Below are positions 19,801-22,946 of a DNA stretch of 22,946 nt, in pieces. The notes beneath the pieces are model-generated. The model saw only the letters and a list, made by a program, of their open reading frames with translations. It did not search any database and was not told where the DNA came from. Numbering within the stretch: the stretch's first letter is position 1; each line of letters begins with the position of its first letter. Source of the DNA: Basidiobolus ranarum (lineage: Eukaryota > Basidiobolomycota > Basidiobolomycetes > Basidiobolales). The translations under genes and the position numbers were made by a program. The stretch is taken from assembly GCA_040143965.1 (NCBI GenBank), contig JASJQH010007051.1, positions 1-22,946 on the forward strand. The letters run 5' to 3'.

Positions 19801-20159
19801 ACATATTACTTGTAGCTTACGTTAACTTTGGTTTTCTGGTTTTCACCTGCCTCGACGATGATTGGTGTTCGGAGTTGTCTGATAGAAGTAAAGTTGGTTT
19901 TTAGCAACTCTGAATAAACCCATATCCTATAGATCCAAGCTTACCGAATTATTGGTTCTATGTAGGTTTGATAAATAGTGTCGAACTGTTTGGCTAGAGC
20001 TAAAGTCCCTTCTAAAACGAAGATACACAGAACCTCTTGTTTTGGAGATGGATTTGTAATGATCGAATGAGTCTGATAAGAGTTTGTAGTATGTGGAGAT
20101 CCATTTGAGAGAACAGGAGATAAAGGTGGTATTTTTGGTGTATGGGTACTCGCCAGCAT
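16889..20159 (-). CDS. MED25: Mediator complex subunit 25 (VWA plus ACID/PTOV-type domain)
   Basis: Ten exons (19945-20159, 19821-19878, 19571-19753, 19355-19519, 19222-19290, 19057-19165, 17580-18987, 17328-17517, 17071-17266, 16889-16992) join in phase to 898 residues. Residues ~42-250 form the MED25 von Willebrand A domain: VLCIFVLEGTLALAKQFD, PVLKLGIVVYGDYG, FTQGGPLKNAVGEGLVGALE, HCILIANTAPYLNGC. Residues ~290-690 are a long Gln/Pro/Ala/Asn-rich linker, mostly in the 1,408-nt exon 7. An ACID-type domain follows (~695-845): WNGQIVWHAT, SWPQRLVITGLMP, YGMVLVCTNQRLVGLLCLKV. MED25 links activators, through ACID, to Mediator and RNA polymerase II, with the VWA docking it to Mediator (known of the family). 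The start is the first ATG of exon 1; an upstream GTG was rejected. It diverges from HSBP1, 547 bp away. Confidence 0.94.
17740..18880 (-). repeat. polyglutamine/Pro/Ala-rich low-complexity tract inside MED25
   Basis: Within exon 7 the coding strand is dominated by CAA/CAG, CCA and GCN codons, giving QQ runs, a QAQAQAQA tract and repeated SPPQxHLSPS-like units. The Gln codons are mixed CAA and CAG, so this is an old low-complexity region and not a pure trinucleotide run. The minus strand and its mirror frames therefore show many spurious open frames. Confidence 0.85.
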
Positions 20160-20706
20160 TATAGTAAATAAGACTTCTCTAAAAACTTGAAACCTTCTCA
20201 CGATGGTTGAAAACGGATTATTTTACTGACTTTCTGTTGATTTTCAAACTTGTGTATGTATGTATTTCGGTAATATAAAGTTAGATGTTTCAAAATTGGA
20301 AGAGATCTTGATCGCCAAAGGATGAATATGTTTCCTTGCTCTAGAGAAGAGAGCTTGCTGGACAATAGATAGCTAAGAATGTATTGATATAATTGAGGTT
20401 TTTCCAAAATGCCTCAGATGCAGATCGCGTAAAAGTGGTGTTTTCAATGATTAAAAAGTAATCTTAGCATATAGAATTAGTTCAAAATTAAATCAACTAC
20501 CATAGAAATCCAAAATCCAGCATAAATAATGTGAAATTTAACACTTATTTGTAATCTTGACATACATTGTTTTGTCCCTTTTGTTTTGCCCTTATTTTTA
20601 AACCTATATTCTACGAGTGACGAGAAGCTGACTACGTTGGCCCTCTTTAATCCAAATATACTGAGTGTCACTTGAACAAGGTAGATTTATCCGAAACTCT
20701 TGCACT
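20160..20706. promoter_or_regulatory. shared divergent promoter region of MED25 and HSBP1
   Basis: The 547 bp between the two ATGs must hold both promoters and 5' untranslated regions. It is AT-rich, with no clear heat-shock element array (no run of alternating GAA/TTC triplets) and no strong TATA box that I can assign. Short frames in it are not convincing. Confidence 0.45.
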
Positions 20707-21156
20707 ATGTCATCTGCTGATTTATCCAAGAACTCCGAAGTAGACATGCTCGAGCCACAAGACTATAGCGCTACAGTAAGTGTACCCATGGATTTCGTGA
20801 CCAAATTTTCATACTTATCTCTATTTATATTTGAAGATTCTAAGTAACGTAAAAGAAATGGTAAGAAAGAGTAAACATCCTCACCACTGTATCGAAATAT
20901 GTTTTGCTTACATCTCCCAACTTACTAGCAAGATAGACTTGATGCTTTATCAAAAAATATCTTCACCAAAAGTACGTTAAGCACTTTTATCACTTGATAG
21001 GCATATTGAGTTACTAACATATTTTGCTACTTAGTGGATGACATAACCAGTAAGATAGACGAGCTTGACAAAGCCGTTAGCGGTATGGAGGCTGATCTAG
21101 AAGCCCCAATTGCTTCCGCAGATAGTAGCGATGAGGTTCCGACGACGGAAGAGTAA
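20707..21156 (+). CDS. HSBP1: heat shock factor-binding protein 1 (HSBP1)
   Basis: Four exons (20707-20775, 20837-20860, 20929-20971, 21035-21156) join in phase to an 85-residue protein. The core is the HSBP1 coiled coil: ILSNVKEM, QDRLDALSKNIFTK, MDDITSKIDELDKAV, with hydrophobic residues at heptad spacing. The acidic tail ends in TTEE. HSBP1 forms small helical bundles and binds the trimerisation coiled coil of heat shock factor 1, damping its activity; a link to WASH-complex assembly is also described (known of the family). Introns are 61, 68 and 63 nt, the last with a perfect TACTAAC (21012-21018). Exon 2 is a microexon of 24 nt encoding eight residues, in phase 0 on both sides. The first exon is poorly conserved; ATG 20707 is the only sensible start. 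Confidence 0.88.
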
Positions 21157-21627
21157 TCCTGGAAATGCACTCCAGTTAGCCCCCAACCACTCAAAGTATC
21201 AATCTTTTGAGAATTGTAAAATGTAGGTACTTGTATTTATCAGCTTAGCATGAGCACCACCCTCTTGACGCAGCATGATACTTTTCGAAACAAGTAGAAA
21301 AGCATTTGATGTTTTGTATCTGTTTTCGTGGACTTGATATAATCAATAATAAAATGTTTGCTATTTGCTCAGTAGCTCATATTCATAGATATACAAAGGA
21401 ATATCAATCCATTCATTTTGACATTTAAATCAATTATTGAGACTGGAGGTTTATTTAATAATTGAAGACTCATCGAGTTCACTAGAAAACTAAATTCCAA
21501 TAAAAAAGTCTAGATATGAAAGGGAACCTTGGTCTTTTATAAAGTGGACAAGATACTACAGCCGAGACAGGTTCGCTTGAAAGGAGAGATGCAAGGTGAA
21601 ATGTATGTAAACTGAGGGATAGGTAAA
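21157..21627. terminator. convergent 3' region between HSBP1 and uS17m
   Basis: The two genes end towards each other over 471 bp. For HSBP1, a polyadenylation-like run aatcaataataaaatg lies at about 21341-21356. The uS17m side has no single obvious AATAAA on its strand close to the stop. I see no further gene. Confidence 0.4.
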
Positions 21628-21984
21628 TCATTTATGGACTTCTCCAGTTTCAGGATCAACCCATTTACGAGCAGGCTTGATGATTTCTGCTACTGTGAAG
21701 GATTTTCTTTTACTCAAAGGACGACAGGCTTCAATGCGAACTACGTCTCCAAGTTCACATTTGGTCTTTTCATCGTGAACCAAGTAGTTTTTGTGAAGAG
21801 TGATAATCTGTGACGAACAGTTACTCAAGTTAGCCTGGATTCACCTGAAGGTTGTCCATCTGCTATGAAGGAAATAAACACTTACCTTTTTAACTACTGG
21901 GTGAGGAATATGGCGAGGTACGCGAACCTTGACAGTCTTTCTCATGGCGGTTCCGACCACCATACCGATGAAATTTTGTTTCAT
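21628..21984 (-). CDS. MRPS17: mitochondrial small-subunit ribosomal protein uS17m
   Basis: Two exons (21886-21984 and 21628-21807), split by a 78-nt intron, give 92 residues. The S17 OB-fold signature is clear: [20 protein letters not shown], then [39 protein letters not shown] and [20 protein letters not shown]. It binds 16S-like rRNA in the small mitoribosomal subunit. The DPETGE tail after the core is typical of the fungal mitochondrial protein and absent in bacterial S17. The start is the ATG at 21982-21984; upstream in-frame codons include only a TTG before a stop and so were not used. The protein begins directly in the first strand, so targeting must rely on the basic N-terminus itself. 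Confidence 0.95.
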
Positions 21985-22946
21985 TTTTGGAATAAAAAAA
22001 TGCTTTCGAAGTCCGGCAAGAGAAGAACTTGGAGTTGACAAAAGTTCACTTCAATTTCCTTCTATCAATCGAAATTTTTCAATTCTTCAAGGTACATTCC
22101 GGAATTTGAAATTTTCGGCTTATAATATTCTAGAATTGAGGCAGATTGATTCATGGGACTAATCACACCATTCAGATTTATTGAAATTAGTGCATGGATG
22201 GTTAAGCATGGTGTTAAATCATAAACTGGAATTAGAGTCATGTTTTATCGCTCATATCCCGATATTTATTTCAAATCGTAATCAATGTTCTCGCCATTTG
22301 TCTTGTCCTCTGCAAATTTGATCAACTATATTCCAGTTAAAAGCTTTGCGCATGAGGTATATCTGCTGTTATAAATGTACATTCCAACAAGTTAAAAACC
22401 ATTTCTGTGCTTAAAATAATCTATAGCTTAAGGATACTGTCGTGAAATTGCACTCGGAGTATAGAGATATATGAGCTATACCAATTACCACTGAGTATTA
22501 GAGATATAATTAAGGCACATGTTAGAAGACGCTCAATTGCTAGCAGTGTTTGTGGTGAGGATGTTTAGAATTATTAGAAAGCATAGGTATAAATTGATAG
22601 CGGAAATTGTGAATCGGCACTGTGATTAAAAAAATTTGGTTGATTTTTCCAGTGAAGTTCAGCTGTATTTGCAGTGAATCCCACATGATGACACATACAA
22701 ACCCCTTCTCTATTTCGAAAAACTGCAACGGAACCGTTAAATGCATATAGATATCAGAGATGTTCTATTTTCTTGAACCAGATAATCGTTTGTATGCTGT
22801 TAGATAAAGTGATCGAAATCCATGTGCTTCAGTCTGGCACTATTCAGTTAGGTAGCTTTACAATCACTTAATCATATTAAATCTGTTAAAGTATTTGGGA
22901 GCCTGTTGGAAGTGGTTTGGAGATTTAGAGAAATTGGTGGTTTTCA
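21985..22946. other. right-end intergenic stretch
   Basis: It holds the uS17m promoter (AT-rich, no obvious TATA box) and then about 800 bp with no gene, repeat or RNA that I can recognise on either strand. A minus-strand frame at 22540-22746 has no convincing features. Confidence 0.45.

Noticed and set aside
1-22946. tRNA, rRNA, CRISPR arrays, DNA transposon ends, LTRs or retroelement proteins
   Set aside because: No box A/B pair with a cloverleaf, no repeat-spacer array, no terminal repeats and no transposase or reverse-transcriptase motifs were seen on either strand.

Overview
The window is AT-rich, intron-dense nuclear DNA from a fungus. The evidence is short GT-AG introns of about 50-80 nt (one of 118 nt), several with TACTAAC-like branch points, TTAGGG-type telomere-like repeats, fungal-looking mitochondrial uS17, a Mediator subunit 25 and small Cys-rich secreted peptides. 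Two genes lean towards an early-diverging lineage (Mucoromycota or a neighbour) rather than Dikarya: a C2H2 factor ending in a VLSNLRRH-type second finger, and a relative of HROB, the MCM8/9-partner OB-fold protein. This placement is inference.

Region 1-6.3 kb is gene-poor and accessory-like. It holds two copies, on the minus strand, of a small secreted Cys-rich peptide gene: one cut by the window edge and one whole at 1370-1558. A decayed copy lies between them. The flanks of the two genes are also duplicated, which points to tandem segmental duplication. The rest, to 6.3 kb, contains no gene I can name, but several short coding-like islands with good splice signals are listed at low confidence.

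Region 6.3-13.1 kb carries three host genes, all on the minus strand: a five-exon TLDc/OXR1-type gene (6316-7697), a fourteen-exon HROB-like gene (9069-11451) and an intronless two-finger C2H2 factor (12503-13087). Two pairs of telomere-like repeats lie between the first two. Region 13.1-16.9 kb is again poor in recognisable genes, with one 345-nt open frame and a stop-poor patch.

Region 16.9-22.0 kb is dense: MED25 (ten exons, minus, 16889-20159), divergently transcribed HSBP1 (four exons, plus, 20707-21156, including a 24-nt microexon), then convergent mitochondrial ribosomal protein uS17m (two exons, minus, 21628-21984). The last kilobase shows nothing I can name.

The named genes are unrelated housekeeping or regulatory functions: Mediator transcription, heat-shock factor control, oxidation resistance, replication-fork repair and mitochondrial translation. 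They do not form a pathway cluster. The least ordinary content is the fungal HROB and the duplicated secreted-peptide locus. All gene models were spliced by eye from the sequence; reading-phase agreement across every junction is the main internal check.
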